Assembly: GCA_937936045.1 (NCBI GenBank)
Contig: CALGXC010000004.1
Location: 186,001-250,000, forward strand
DNA length: 64,000 bases
Origin: an uncultured Candidatus Saccharibacteria bacterium
GTDB lineage: Bacteria; Patescibacteriota; Saccharimonadia; Saccharimonadales; Saccharimonadaceae
Direction: 5' to 3'
Shown here piece after piece: positions 35,425-42,784 of this stretch; the first letter of the stretch is position 1; each line of letters opens with the position of its first letter. The notes under the pieces are model-generated. The model had not been told where the DNA came from and made no database searches. It saw only the letters and a list, made by a program, of their open reading frames with translations. The translations under genes were made by a program, and so were the position numbers.

Positions 35425-36324
35425 ATGGATAAACTACGAAAAACTTCAAACATACCGCCTACAACATTAAGTGCGTCAATCAGCGACACGGACACAACTA
35501 TTCCATTGTCGTCTACTGTAGGTGCGGAAACCAGTACGTGCATTGATATTGTCATCGATAGAATTGACGCCGCTGGTGAAAAGACTCCTGACAAAATGGA
35601 AGTCGTCACGGTCCTGATATCTGGGAACAACGGCACTAACGCTGTTCGAGGGCGTACTGCCCCGGCTATGCCGCATGAGCAAGGTGCTGTGGTTGAATAC
35701 AATATCTCGACGTCTGTATTGCATAATGACTTGATTGATGGCATGTCATCGATCTTAACGCCCGAAGGCAAGCCAAAAGAAAAATCTATACCTCTCGATT
35801 CTATCAACGGAGGTACTAAAAAGGGTGTGCTTATGGTGGGAGAAGAAGGCAAAACTTCGGTAAGTAAGGTTGCGTCAGACAACATCGATTTTAAGACTAT
35901 GCCTATGTTTGCCGCTACCACCTCAAAGTGGGATAGCCTCCCAGGGGGAGGCGTCTCAATAGTGAACTATAATGAAGTAGAATACGATACTGTGAAGATG
36001 TTTGATAAGAGCACTCATCGATCCACTGTGCCAGTAGACGGTATTTATACAATCTCTGCTAAAGCAGCTGTAACATCAGCTGGATATAACTCGGCAGCTA
36101 CCGCTACTGTTATGGTGTATAAGAACGGTAAACTGTTAGAGGAAATGACACGAGTGGCTGGTAGCGGCAACGGCTTGACCTTATTGCGCTTGTCTCATAC
36201 ATTTGATGTGCTTCTTAAAAAGGGCGATATCATTGATGTGCGGGCGCATTGTTCTGAAAACCGCGACTATGGCGGGCCATCAACACACAGTAGATTCTCG
36301 ATGCGGCTGGTTGCACCTTTCTAG
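35425..36324 (+). CDS. Tail fibre with C1q/TNF-like tip
   Basis: A 299-aa protein. The N-terminal ~110 residues form a beta-rich attachment domain (TLSASISDTDTTIPLSSTVG). The linker has KVASDNIDFKTMP (~150-163). The C-terminal ~140 residues (VPVDGIYTISAKAAVTSAG..MVYKNGKL..SRFSMRLVAPF) have the jelly-roll pattern of C1q/TNF-like receptor-binding tips. It ends in a CTAG that is also the stop of the minus-strand cassette below. A matching inverted repeat inside the linker suggests tip exchange by inversion. Confidence 0.8.
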   Translation: MDKLRKTSNIPPTTLSASISDTDTTIPLSSTVGAETSTCIDIVIDRIDAAGEKTPDKMEVVTVLISGNNGTNAVRGRTAPAMPHEQGAVVEYNISTSVLHNDLIDGMSSILTPEGKPKEKSIPLDSINGGTKKGVLMVGEEGKTSVSKVASDNIDFKTMPMFAATTSKWDSLPGGGVSIVNYNEVEYDTVKMFDKSTHRSTVPVDGIYTISAKAAVTSAGYNSAATATVMVYKNGKLLEEMTRVAGSGNGLTLLRLSHTFDVLLKKGDIIDVRAHCSENRDYGGPSTHSRFSMRLVAPF

Positions 36325-36676
36325 ATTTCGCCTACAGCTATCCACGAAACACCGTGCCAGGCTGAACCAAAATTTCCTTGAGAAGTCGCCATCAGCTTAC
36401 ATCCATCATTTGTTATGCTGGTTGGCTCAATTGCATTACCGGTGCGCACGGGGATATTTAACTCTGCTATATTACCAGCTCTCTCCATTCTTATATCCAT
36501 TGAACGATGCGGTGATTGAAAATATTTTTTTGAATTGCTTAGGAAACGCAATCGGCACCTCTATAGTATTCCGGTTATTGCCTAAAAACTGCGTCCAGCC
36601 TGCCTGAATCATAAGATTACCAACGGTAACAATGTCACCATTTGTTTTACTCGCGAATAGTGTCTTGAAATCGATG
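35883..36676. repeat. Inverted repeat pair flanking two alternative tail-fibre tips
   Basis: Arm 1 is 35883-35897 (plus-strand CATCGATTTTAAGAC). Arm 2 is 36662-36676, which on the minus strand reads CATCGATTTCAAGAC. They match at 14 of 15 positions, encode IDFKT in the same codon frame in each gene, and enclose 764 bases carrying the two convergent tip sequences. Inversion between them would join the fibre N-terminus in frame to the other tip. Confidence 0.5.
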
Positions 36677-36711
36677 CTGCACGATTTTGTCTGTTTTATT
36701 GATAAAATCAC
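36321..36711 (-). pseudogene. Silent, frameshifted alternative tail-fibre tip in reverse orientation
   Basis: Read on the minus strand, one frame gives IDFKTLFASKTNGDIVTVGN..NTIEVPIAFPKQFKKIFSITASF and a second gives ERAGNIAELNIPV to GVSWIAVGEI. Together they form a known type of fibre-tip domain (gp53-like C-terminal pattern: FP..F strand, closing WIAxG). The break is at a short AG repeat near 36481: adding one AG restores a continuous frame. There is no convincing start (only GTG 36711 without ribosome site), so it looks like a silent cassette. The stop overlaps the stop of the plus-strand fibre gene. Confidence 0.65.
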
Positions 36712-36799
36712 GCCTCACAATATATAATACAATCAGTTAGCTACAATGTAGAGACTGCCAATTTGATCTAATGGTGATCAGCGGCAGTCTTTTATTTTG
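36699..36799 (+). promoter_or_regulatory. Lysis-operon promoter with attenuator
   Basis: TTGATA (36699-36704), 18 bases, TATAAT (36723-36728). After a short leader an 8-bp stem (36752-36759/36783-36790) with an internal 5-bp hairpin is followed by TTTTATTTTGG. The gene starts 15 bases later. Layout and the TTTTATTTTGG tail are the same as before the portal gene. Confidence 0.65.
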
Positions 36800-36813
36800 G
36801 CAAAGGATAGCAA

Positions 36814-37218
36814 ATGAAAGAAATAGACTTAACAGAATTTGGCGAAATGAAATCAGACGTAAAGCATGTCAAAGAGGCTGTTGACGAGATAAAACGCACG
36901 CTTGCCAGCCAAGATAATGTTAGCCGTTCTGAACACCATGAACTAGCCACTCTCGTCTCCGCCATGAAAGAGAGTTACGATAATCGTCTAAATACTCTGG
37001 AAGGACAAAATAACGTCAATGCTGCTACATTCACCGGAAAGCTCGGTAGATGGTTCAATGACGCAATGGTCCAGGAAATCGGTAAGATTATCATCGCAGC
37101 AATATTATTCTACCTTTACAATAGCCAGATAACTACTCAAATACAGAAGACCCAAGACGAGATCAATAAGACTAATCACTACGTCAATTCGCGGCTAGAG
37201 GCGGAGGCAAAGAAATGA
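36814..37218 (+). CDS. Coiled-coil membrane protein of the lysis cassette (XhlA-like)
   Basis: A 134-aa protein with an N-terminal coiled coil (VKHVKEAVDEIKRTL), one hydrophobic helix at ~88-104 and a second charged helix. Topology resembles XhlA-type holin partners that hold the lysis complex at the membrane. AAAGGA precedes the ATG. It overlaps the next tiny gene by four bases. Confidence 0.6.
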   Translation: MKEIDLTEFGEMKSDVKHVKEAVDEIKRTLASQDNVSRSEHHELATLVSAMKESYDNRLNTLEGQNNVNAATFTGKLGRWFNDAMVQEIGKIIIAAILFYLYNSQITTQIQKTQDEINKTNHYVNSRLEAEAKK

Positions 37219-37313
37219 CCGTAATCGCCACACTGATATCACTAACCACAATCTCGCTTATTCTCTACCTGATTTTTCGAAGCAACAATAACGATAAAGG
37301 AGGACTACAATGA
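37215..37313 (+). CDS. 32-aa single-helix membrane peptide
   Basis: ATG 37215 overlaps the preceding TGA, and its own TGA (37311-37313) overlaps the following ATG at 37310. Residues 3-21 form one hydrophobic helix; the tail is Asn/Lys-rich. Being fitted between two lysis genes by ATGA overlaps supports a real gene, possibly a pinholin-like or anti-holin peptide. Confidence 0.55.
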   Translation: MTVIATLISLTTISLILYLIFRSNNNDKGGLQ

Positions 37314-37525
37314 AGTTCGACAAATCCACCAATCAAAAAATATCACTGGCAATGGGCATATTGTCATTCTTCGCGGCGTTCGTGCTGTTTCAAGGAGATA
37401 CATGGGGATTCTCCCCTTTAGCAAAGCAAATATTCTCGTCAATCACGGGTACAATTTCTTTGGTAAATATGTATTTCTTCGGTAGCACGGCTGAAAAAAT
37501 CAAGAACGAAAGGAGCGAAAAATGA
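37310..37525 (+). CDS. Holin-like protein
   Basis: A 71-aa protein with two hydrophobic helices (about 12-27 and 42-60), a charged start and a strongly charged end (KIKNERSEK). AAGGAGG lies upstream. Size, two-helix topology and position directly before the endolysin fit a class II holin that opens the membrane. Confidence 0.7.
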   Translation: MKFDKSTNQKISLAMGILSFFAAFVLFQGDTWGFSPLAKQIFSSITGTISLVNMYFFGSTAEKIKNERSEK

Positions 37526-38628
37526 AACGAGTAATAGCATTTATTAAGCGTCATTTGGCGTCGGTCATTGTTCTCGCGGTGATTGCTGTGATTGGCACGA
37601 TGGCAACACTAGCACATCAGAACGACGACGGCACGCGCACGTTTGACAGAAAAGCGCCAAAATACAGCGAGGCAATTGAACAGGCGCACTGTAAGGTCAA
37701 AGCTTCGACTGACGCGGCTATCGCAAGCACGCTTGGCTTCGATGCGCCACAAGACAAAGGCAGCGGCTGCGAACCAAAGGACAAAGAATTAGCACAGCTT
37801 GGCTCTGGCGTTTATTACAAGACCGACCTATCCAGTCCTACGGCGTTTGTCAATGCTATGAATGGCCGCGGATTTAATGAGGGCTACGGACTACAGTGCG
37901 TAGCAGGATTTAAGCAGTTTATGTTTAGTCTCTCAGGGCGTGTGGTAGCTACCCGCACCGGTGGCGCAAGCGGCTATGCTAATCAGGTAGGTGAAATTCA
38001 AGCGCTTGGCTTTACGTGGCATGGCGGGCAAGCTGGCATGAAAGACGGCGACTGGGCAATATTCGGTGGTGGACAGTATGGGCACGTCGCTATGTATTAT
38101 CAGGGTAGGTTTTTCGGACAGAACCAAGGCTCAGGCAATATCTACGTTGGCAACGCCTTTAATTTGATGGATCTAGGCGGTTACCGCAACTCTATCATCG
38201 GCTACTACCGCCCTAACATCTGGAATGGCACCGCTAGCGCGCCAGCCGTTCCAGCAGCCAGCTCAAAAGCAGTAAACGACCAAGTTATCGCAGATGTTTT
38301 GCGCGGTGTGTACGGCAGTGGCAACGACCGCGTAGCTCGTTTACAAGCTGCTGGCTATAATCCAGCCGAGGTCCAAGCAGCGGTGAATGCTCGCGTTGCT
38401 ACGCGAGCACCGCGAATCAGCGCGCCGGCTTCGACAGGCTACGTTCAGCGAAGTACTGGCGGTTACGTCGTGCGCCGCGGGGATACGCTCGGCGACATCG
38501 CACTGAGGAACGGCTGGCATGGCGCGAACGGATTGTTTGGTAATTCTGGCTATACCCAGCGGCTAGCTGAGCGAAATGGAATTGCTAACCGCGGATTGAT
38601 TTATCCAGGGCAAGTTATAAATAAGTAA
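37522..38628 (+). CDS. Endolysin: CHAP domain, CW_7 repeat, LysM
   Basis: A 368-aa protein with an N-terminal membrane helix (~12-30) that may be a signal-anchor. A CHAP amidase/endopeptidase domain follows with catalytic C126 (GLQCVAGF) and H188 (YGHVAMYY). Then come a Cpl-7-type wall-binding repeat (~250-290, VIADVLRGVYGSGNDRVARL) and a C-terminal LysM (~314-368, YVVRRGDTLGDIALRNGW). It degrades peptidoglycan at the end of infection. The N-terminal helix would permit holin-independent export. It overlaps the holin gene by four bases. Confidence 0.9.
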   Translation: MKRVIAFIKRHLASVIVLAVIAVIGTMATLAHQNDDGTRTFDRKAPKYSEAIEQAHCKVKASTDAAIASTLGFDAPQDKGSGCEPKDKELAQLGSGVYYKTDLSSPTAFVNAMNGRGFNEGYGLQCVAGFKQFMFSLSGRVVATRTGGASGYANQVGEIQALGFTWHGGQAGMKDGDWAIFGGGQYGHVAMYYQGRFFGQNQGSGNIYVGNAFNLMDLGGYRNSIIGYYRPNIWNGTASAPAVPAASSKAVNDQVIADVLRGVYGSGNDRVARLQAAGYNPAEVQAAVNARVATRAPRISAPASTGYVQRSTGGYVVRRGDTLGDIALRNGWHGANGLFGNSGYTQRLAERNGIANRGLIYPGQVINK

Positions 38629-38644
38629 AGAAGGAGTCAAAATA

Positions 38645-38974
38645 ATGGAAACTACCAAATACAACGCGCTAGAAGAATTGCATAACGAACTGAATCGCGG
38701 CACACCAGGCGATGAAGTTTCTCTTAATATCGGCGGCAAAGAGGTACTGAAAATCAAGTTTCAAACTGGCGGCACAGCTACTACAGAACGTAATGGTGTA
38801 TTTATCGAGGATTTGCTTATTGTCGCTTACGCAAAATTAGCAGGCTACAATCGAGAGTTGCCGTGCCGCGAAAACAGTGTGGCTCTTACAAAAATCGAGG
38901 AAGCTATCATGTGGCTGGCTAATCGCAAATCTGAGCGTGAAGCTCGCGGTGTGTATGGCACTGAGAAACGTTGA
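38645..38974 (+). CDS. Acb2/Tad1-like small phage protein (candidate cyclic-nucleotide sponge)
   Basis: A 109-aa protein. Residues 74-91 read CRENSVALTKIEEAIMWL, followed by a charged REARGVYGT end. This matches, from memory, the core of the family that includes the anti-CBASS protein Acb2 (T4 Vs.4), in which a short helical hexamer binds cyclic oligonucleotide signals. The N-terminal half is less familiar. Last gene before a strong terminator. If right, it counters a CBASS- or Thoeris-like defence. Confidence 0.5.
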   Translation: METTKYNALEELHNELNRGTPGDEVSLNIGGKEVLKIKFQTGGTATTERNGVFIEDLLIVAYAKLAGYNRELPCRENSVALTKIEEAIMWLANRKSEREARGVYGTEKR

Positions 38975-39003
38975 ACTGTAAAGTGATTCTTTATAGTTGA
39001 GTT

Positions 39004-39036
39004 AAAACCGCCTCGAAAGCTCGGAGGCGGTTTTTT
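39004..39036 (+). terminator. Terminator of the lysis operon
   Basis: An 11-bp perfect stem (39004-39014/39024-39034) followed by T bases; six T in total at 39031-39036. Confidence 0.85.
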
Positions 39037-39150
39037 GACATTTTTTCACAAAATGTTGATTATTCTCGCAATCGTCTGCTATGGTGGTAGTAAGCTAAAC
39101 CCATTAGTTGAACCTCGCCACCATATTTTGGTGCGGGGTTTTCATTTGTC
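39035..39150 (+). promoter_or_regulatory. Promoter with attenuator for the gene at 39188
   Basis: Two candidate promoters overlap: TTGACA (39035-39040) with GATTAT at 17 bases, and TTGATT (39056-39061) with TATGGT at 18 bases. A stem of about 11 bp (39111-39122/39130-39140, one bulge) follows, then TTTTCATTT. The design matches the other right-block operons. Confidence 0.55.
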
Positions 39151-39187
39151 CCGACACTAAAATAGTAAAAAGTTTTGAGGGTAATTA

Positions 39188-39577
39188 GTGGACGGTAATA
39201 AGGATTCTGATCCTCGTGTCAAGACCCTGCGCAAGAGACTTGGCAAAGCATCAGATTTAATAACAAACGACGCGTACCTACCTATGTTTCGAAACCGGCA
39301 GATACGCTATCCCAAAGAGTTCGAAGAGAGCCTGATTCAAGCTGCACGCAAAAAAGACCCAAAGCGATGGCTAGCTAAAGTATGGTCGTGCGAAAACATG
39401 ATAGCCTCTGTGAAGATGCTGGCTAAATACATCGCACGGCGAATAGCTGAACACGCTAAGGAGGTTCATGACGCCAAAGTGGCTAAACAGATGAAGCGGA
39501 TAAATCCAGCTGGACTATTGAAGCTGACTGAACTTAAAAAGCAGCGTAAGTCTACAGCTGGTAATTTACTGCTATAG
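39188..39577 (+). CDS. Basic hypothetical protein upstream of integrase
   Basis: A 129-aa protein from GTG 39188, with GAGGGT upstream. Strongly basic and helical, with several aromatic-basic patches (RNRQIRYPKEFEESL, KRWLAKVWSCENM). It could bind nucleic acid, and its neighbourhood would suit an excisionase or lysogeny function, but no motif is diagnostic. Confidence 0.5.
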   Translation: MDGNKDSDPRVKTLRKRLGKASDLITNDAYLPMFRNRQIRYPKEFEESLIQAARKKDPKRWLAKVWSCENMIASVKMLAKYIARRIAEHAKEVHDAKVAKQMKRINPAGLLKLTELKKQRKSTAGNLLL

Positions 39578-39842
39578 AGCTGTTTGATTCTCTTCTCTAA
39601 CACGGCGACGACCGTGTGTTTCTTGCTGTCTGACCTCTGTTTTTATATAACAAAATGCTTATATTTTCAAATAATAAGACTTTGTCGCACTGAATCCTGA
39701 CCGATTCTTGTATTATTTTTTAAGAAAGGTGGGTATTAAGCATGATTTTTATATTTTTTAGCCAATAAACAGCTCTATAAAGAACTATTTTAGTAAATCT
39801 TTCATTATAACGATCTTTATAAAGAGATCAGTGGAGTTTTTT
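39578..39842 (+). other. Integrase upstream region
   Basis: 265 bases without a clear gene. It has a hairpin with ACACGG/CCGTGT arms near 39600-39618 and two related motifs, CTATAAAGA (near 39774) and CTTTATAAAGAG (near 39815), that could be integrase arm sites. An 8-codon frame starts at 39741. AT-rich. Confidence 0.35.
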
Positions 39843-40727
39843 ATGATGAATAATATTTCAGATTGCTTTAGTGACTTTTTGCGAGACGAAGTCATATTAT
39901 GCGACAGGAGTAGCAAAACCATAGAGCGTTACCAGTGCTTTTGCAGACTACTGATCAATTTCTTAGGGAACAAACCTATCGATTCCGTATCTCTAGAGGA
40001 TACCAGAAAATGGCGTGAGATGCTCTACTCATACCAGAAGCCAGATACTGTCAGAGGCTATATAGTTTGCCTCAAGTGTTTTTTCAAATACTGCCAGCGC
40101 AAGGGTCGCCAGCTATTATTCGACACCGAAGATATTAAGATACCTAAGCGTGAAAAACGCACCCTAGATATTCCAACCGAAGATGAAGTTGAAGAATTTA
40201 TTTCCATCTTAGCCATGAAGCGGCGCGGCTACTGTAATGCTAATAGGCTGCGTAATGTTGCCATCGGCAGACTAATATTCTCATCAGGCATACGCGTTAG
40301 TGAGGTGTGCTCTCTGAATCGTAATTCTATTAAGAATCGCCAGTTCACTATCGTTGGTAAAAGCCGAGACTCACGGATATGTTTCATTGATTCTCAGACT
40401 GAAAAATGTATCGCAGATTATCTAAATATTCGTACAGACAATAACCCAGCATTATTCATTTCATACCAAACCGAAAAGAGAATGACACCAGGCAACGTCC
40501 GTAATGCGTTTGAGGCAGCATGCGCGCGTTCTGGCGGACAATTTGTCGGCATTAGACCTCACGCACTACGCCACAGCTTTGCTACCAAGATGTTGAATAG
40601 GTGCGTAGATTTACGCTACATTGGTGACCTTATGGGACATGCTGATCTAAATACAACCAAGGTCTACACGCATTACACAAATCCGCAATTACGAGCCATC
40701 TACGACCGCGCCCACGGCGAAATATAA
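39843..40727 (+). CDS. int: Tyrosine integrase
   Basis: A 294-aa protein with a SAM-like N-terminal domain and a complete catalytic set: Arg in SSGIRVSEVC (R151), Lys in VGKSRD, HALRH (H240, R243), GHADLNTTKVYTHY with H266 and nucleophile Y275. ATG 39843 is chosen because GGAG lies six bases upstream; a GTG at 39831 is possible. It faces the right attachment site 150 bases away and must be the enzyme that inserted the prophage in tRNA-Gly. It resembles XerC/D-size integrases without a long arm-binding extension. Confidence 0.93.
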   Translation: MMNNISDCFSDFLRDEVILCDRSSKTIERYQCFCRLLINFLGNKPIDSVSLEDTRKWREMLYSYQKPDTVRGYIVCLKCFFKYCQRKGRQLLFDTEDIKIPKREKRTLDIPTEDEVEEFISILAMKRRGYCNANRLRNVAIGRLIFSSGIRVSEVCSLNRNSIKNRQFTIVGKSRDSRICFIDSQTEKCIADYLNIRTDNNPALFISYQTEKRMTPGNVRNAFEAACARSGGQFVGIRPHALRHSFATKMLNRCVDLRYIGDLMGHADLNTTKVYTHYTNPQLRAIYDRAHGEI

Positions 40728-40749
40728 GGGGCAATTACATAAAACAGCC

Positions 40750-40786
40750 GCTGCTTATTGACATAAGCAGCTTTGTTTGCTATACT
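40750..40786 (+). promoter_or_regulatory. Integrase terminator nested with a strong promoter
   Basis: Stem arms 40750-40757 and 40764-40771 (8 bp) are followed by TTTGTTT, ending integrase transcription. The loop between them is TTGACA (40758-40763), which with TATACT (40781-40786) 17 bases later forms a near-consensus promoter pointing at the tRNA-like copy 90 bases downstream. Confidence 0.65.
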
Positions 40787-40878
40787 AAGTTCATGATCGA
40801 AAGATAGAACATTACATCGTAAACGTAGATAGGCTTAGAAAACAAGCATCTATTTACAAGAGCATGTATTGTTTACAT

Positions 40879-40954
40879 GCGGGTATAACTCAGCTGCTAG
40901 AGCGCTTCCTTGCCATGGAAGAGGCCAGGAGTTAGAGTCTCCTTACCCGCACCA
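40879..40954 (+). tRNA. tRNA-Gly(GCC)-like copy at the right attachment site
   Basis: Full length with encoded CCA, differing from the host copy only at three D-arm positions: base 10 (A for G, so A10 faces C25), base 16 and base 19 (C for T). The T loop still has A56, so the 19-56 pair is lost. The anticodon is GCC. A strong promoter lies upstream, so it may be transcribed, but the D arm looks weakened. It may be a pseudo-tRNA kept as attachment sequence. Confidence 0.65.
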
Positions 40955-42597
40955 CAAACGAAATCATTTGATTCAATGAACCCTTTCCAGGGTTCATTTA
41001 GTTTATAGGATACTTTTGACCCCTTAAAAGTGTCTTTTTTAATGGGTTCAATTATGAAGTTAGAGAATAATGTTTTTAAAAGCTGGTCCAGCTCGCTCAT
41101 GTCATCAAGTTTTTCAAAAATAACAGGGAAAAACTCAAAAAGTTTGAGATATTCATCAAATGTAATTAATGAGTCCTTTAATAAGCGTCTTTGACTGACT
41201 ATTAGCTCATAACGCTGTTCTAATTCCTTTTGCTCATCAAGAAGCTTGCCAAGATTGTAATAGTCTTTTAGCTCGGGGCTCTCTAATATGAGCGCTTTTG
41301 TTTGCTCATACTGTTGTTTTTTAAGCGCTATCTTTCGCTTTAGGCTAGATACCTCACTAGTGAGCCTAGTGCTTTCATGCTTCATGGACCTTTCGGCACT
41401 TGATTTAATAACCAAATAATTACTCTTTTTAATGAATAAATATTCTTTAAAGAATACCTCCGCTGTATCAATAATAGTTTTTGCACGAATTGACTTTCCA
41501 TTTAAATTGCAATATTTGTTTTCACATTTATAGTAGTATCTGTAGTCATATTTTTCACCCGTTGTCTTATTTCGCTTATTCGTAACCATTGAAGTCATAG
41601 ACTCATTACAAGCCCCACAAATAACTCCACCCCTAAATAAATTAGCAAATATTTCACCACCTTTTGGCTTATTGATGGCGTAAACTTTAGAGGAGTCCAA
41701 ACTATCAATTTTATTTATTTTTAAATATTCATCGACAGTAATTACGCTCTGAAAATCATACTCTTCTAATAAATTTTTGTAGTGCTTGCCCCACTTTAAA
41801 ACACCAGCATAAAACGGGTCTTTAAGAGTCTTCGAGATATCATCTTTGGACCACTTATGGCTTTGATAAGGACCTCCTGCACGCTTCTGAACGGTATAGG
41901 ATTGCCCATTAATCCACTCTCTAATATCTTTTTGAGACTTACCGTTTAAAGCTAGTTCAAACATGTGCTTAATCTTTGTAAAGTTTTTTGGGTCAGGTTG
42001 GAAAAAGCGATTTGAATCTAGTATATAGCCGTGCTTAAATTTACCGATAAATTCAGCATCCTCTATAGCCCTTTTATTACCACGGTCTACTGATTCGGAG
42101 AGATGCTCAGAGTATTGTTTAGCCATTACAAACGTGATGCCAAGCAGCATCTTGCCCGCTGGATTATTTTCAAATGTAAATGTCGCAAACCTTAAGTCCT
42201 TAATTAAACCCCTGTCTACTAGGTCGATAATAACACCCGCCTCTTTCATATTTCGTGATAGACGGTCAGGATGCCAAGCTATCAAGCCATCTATCCTTCC
42301 ATTTTCAATATCATCTATAAGTTTATTAAATTCATCGCGTGTATCTGCAATTTTAGCAGAAAAGCTTTCCTTGTATATCTTTTTGATACTTAAGCCATTT
42401 GGTGTAATAACTTTATCTACACACTCCTTTATTTGGTCTTCTATTGATGAAGCTTGCCTGTCTTCACTTGTAGTAGATTTACGATCGTACAATCCATACT
42501 GTACGGGCTTAAGTGAGCTCTCATTATTTTCAGGACCGCTACCTGTAAGTTTATTTAGTAATAGCTTTACACTTGTGGAGTTGTTACTATTCTGCAT
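40897..42597 (-). CDS. Large serine recombinase
   Basis: A 566-aa protein: resolvase catalytic domain with the nucleophile at S41 (YDRKST), SIEDQ, GLIAWHPDRLSRN, then a recombinase DNA-binding domain, a zinc ribbon (CGAC..C-x4-C at ~330-370) and a coiled coil (~405-450). Such enzymes integrate phages and conjugative or mobilisable elements. The last ~20 residues (GAGKETLTPGLFHGKEAL) are the antisense translation of the tRNA-Gly core and the stop lies at its D-loop. It lies outside the prophage att site, so it belongs to a second element. AGGGA lies close before the ATG. Confidence 0.88.
   Translation of the reverse strand: MQNSNNSTSVKLLLNKLTGSGPENNESSLKPVQYGLYDRKSTTSEDRQASSIEDQIKECVDKVITPNGLSIKKIYKESFSAKIADTRDEFNKLIDDIENGRIDGLIAWHPDRLSRNMKEAGVIIDLVDRGLIKDLRFATFTFENNPAGKMLLGITFVMAKQYSEHLSESVDRGNKRAIEDAEFIGKFKHGYILDSNRFFQPDPKNFTKIKHMFELALNGKSQKDIREWINGQSYTVQKRAGGPYQSHKWSKDDISKTLKDPFYAGVLKWGKHYKNLLEEYDFQSVITVDEYLKINKIDSLDSSKVYAINKPKGGEIFANLFRGGVICGACNESMTSMVTNKRNKTTGEKYDYRYYYKCENKYCNLNGKSIRAKTIIDTAEVFFKEYLFIKKSNYLVIKSSAERSMKHESTRLTSEVSSLKRKIALKKQQYEQTKALILESPELKDYYNLGKLLDEQKELEQRYELIVSQRRLLKDSLITFDEYLKLFEFFPVIFEKLDDMSELDQLLKTLFSNFIIEPIKKDTFKGSKVSYKLNEPWKGFIESNDFVCGAGKETLTPGLFHGKEAL
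40898..40954 (+). repeat. attR: 57-bp core repeat
   Basis: Identical to 6938-6994. The distance between copies is 33,960 bases, which is the size of the circle that excision would release. The sequence after it (40955 on) differs from that after attL. Confidence 0.92.
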
Positions 42598-42784
42598 AAT
42601 CCCTATTATCAGCCCTTGTCTATTGTTAGAGCTAATTTAGGCTATAGGAAATTATAAAAGAATCTTTATTCCTCTACTAACTACATAGCGCTGTTTATTT
42701 GATGTGGTATTTATTTTTTCATTTTGCTTATTAATATACCTGAACAATATATTAAGCAATTTTAATATGTTTTCATCGGCGGAA

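Larger units (their letters stand above)
6995..40954 (+). mobile_element. Complete temperate podovirus-like prophage, 33,960 bp
   Basis: Bounded by the 57-bp tRNA repeat, with integrase at the right end, terminase, portal, scaffold, capsid, internal virion protein, tail adaptor and nozzle, tail fibre, holin and endolysin. Capsid (N4-gp56 family) plus P22-like portal, adaptor and nozzle and no tail-tube or tape-measure gene indicate a short-tailed virion. All structural and lysis genes are intact, so the prophage looks capable of induction. No polymerase, helicase, primase or recognisable repressor is visible, so replication probably relies on the cell. Confidence 0.93.

Noticed and set aside
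35409..35921. A 170-aa minus-strand frame opposite the tail fibre.
   Set aside because: Its composition mirrors the fibre coding strand and it lacks a start signal; a shadow frame.
35425..36711. Diversity-generating retroelement acting on the tail fibre.
   Set aside because: No reverse transcriptase gene and no near-identical template repeat was seen near the fibre gene.
40897..42597. The serine recombinase as invertase for the tail-fibre segment.
   Set aside because: It is a large-type recombinase (566 aa), not a small invertase, and lies outside the prophage att site. It cannot be excluded but is not the natural candidate.
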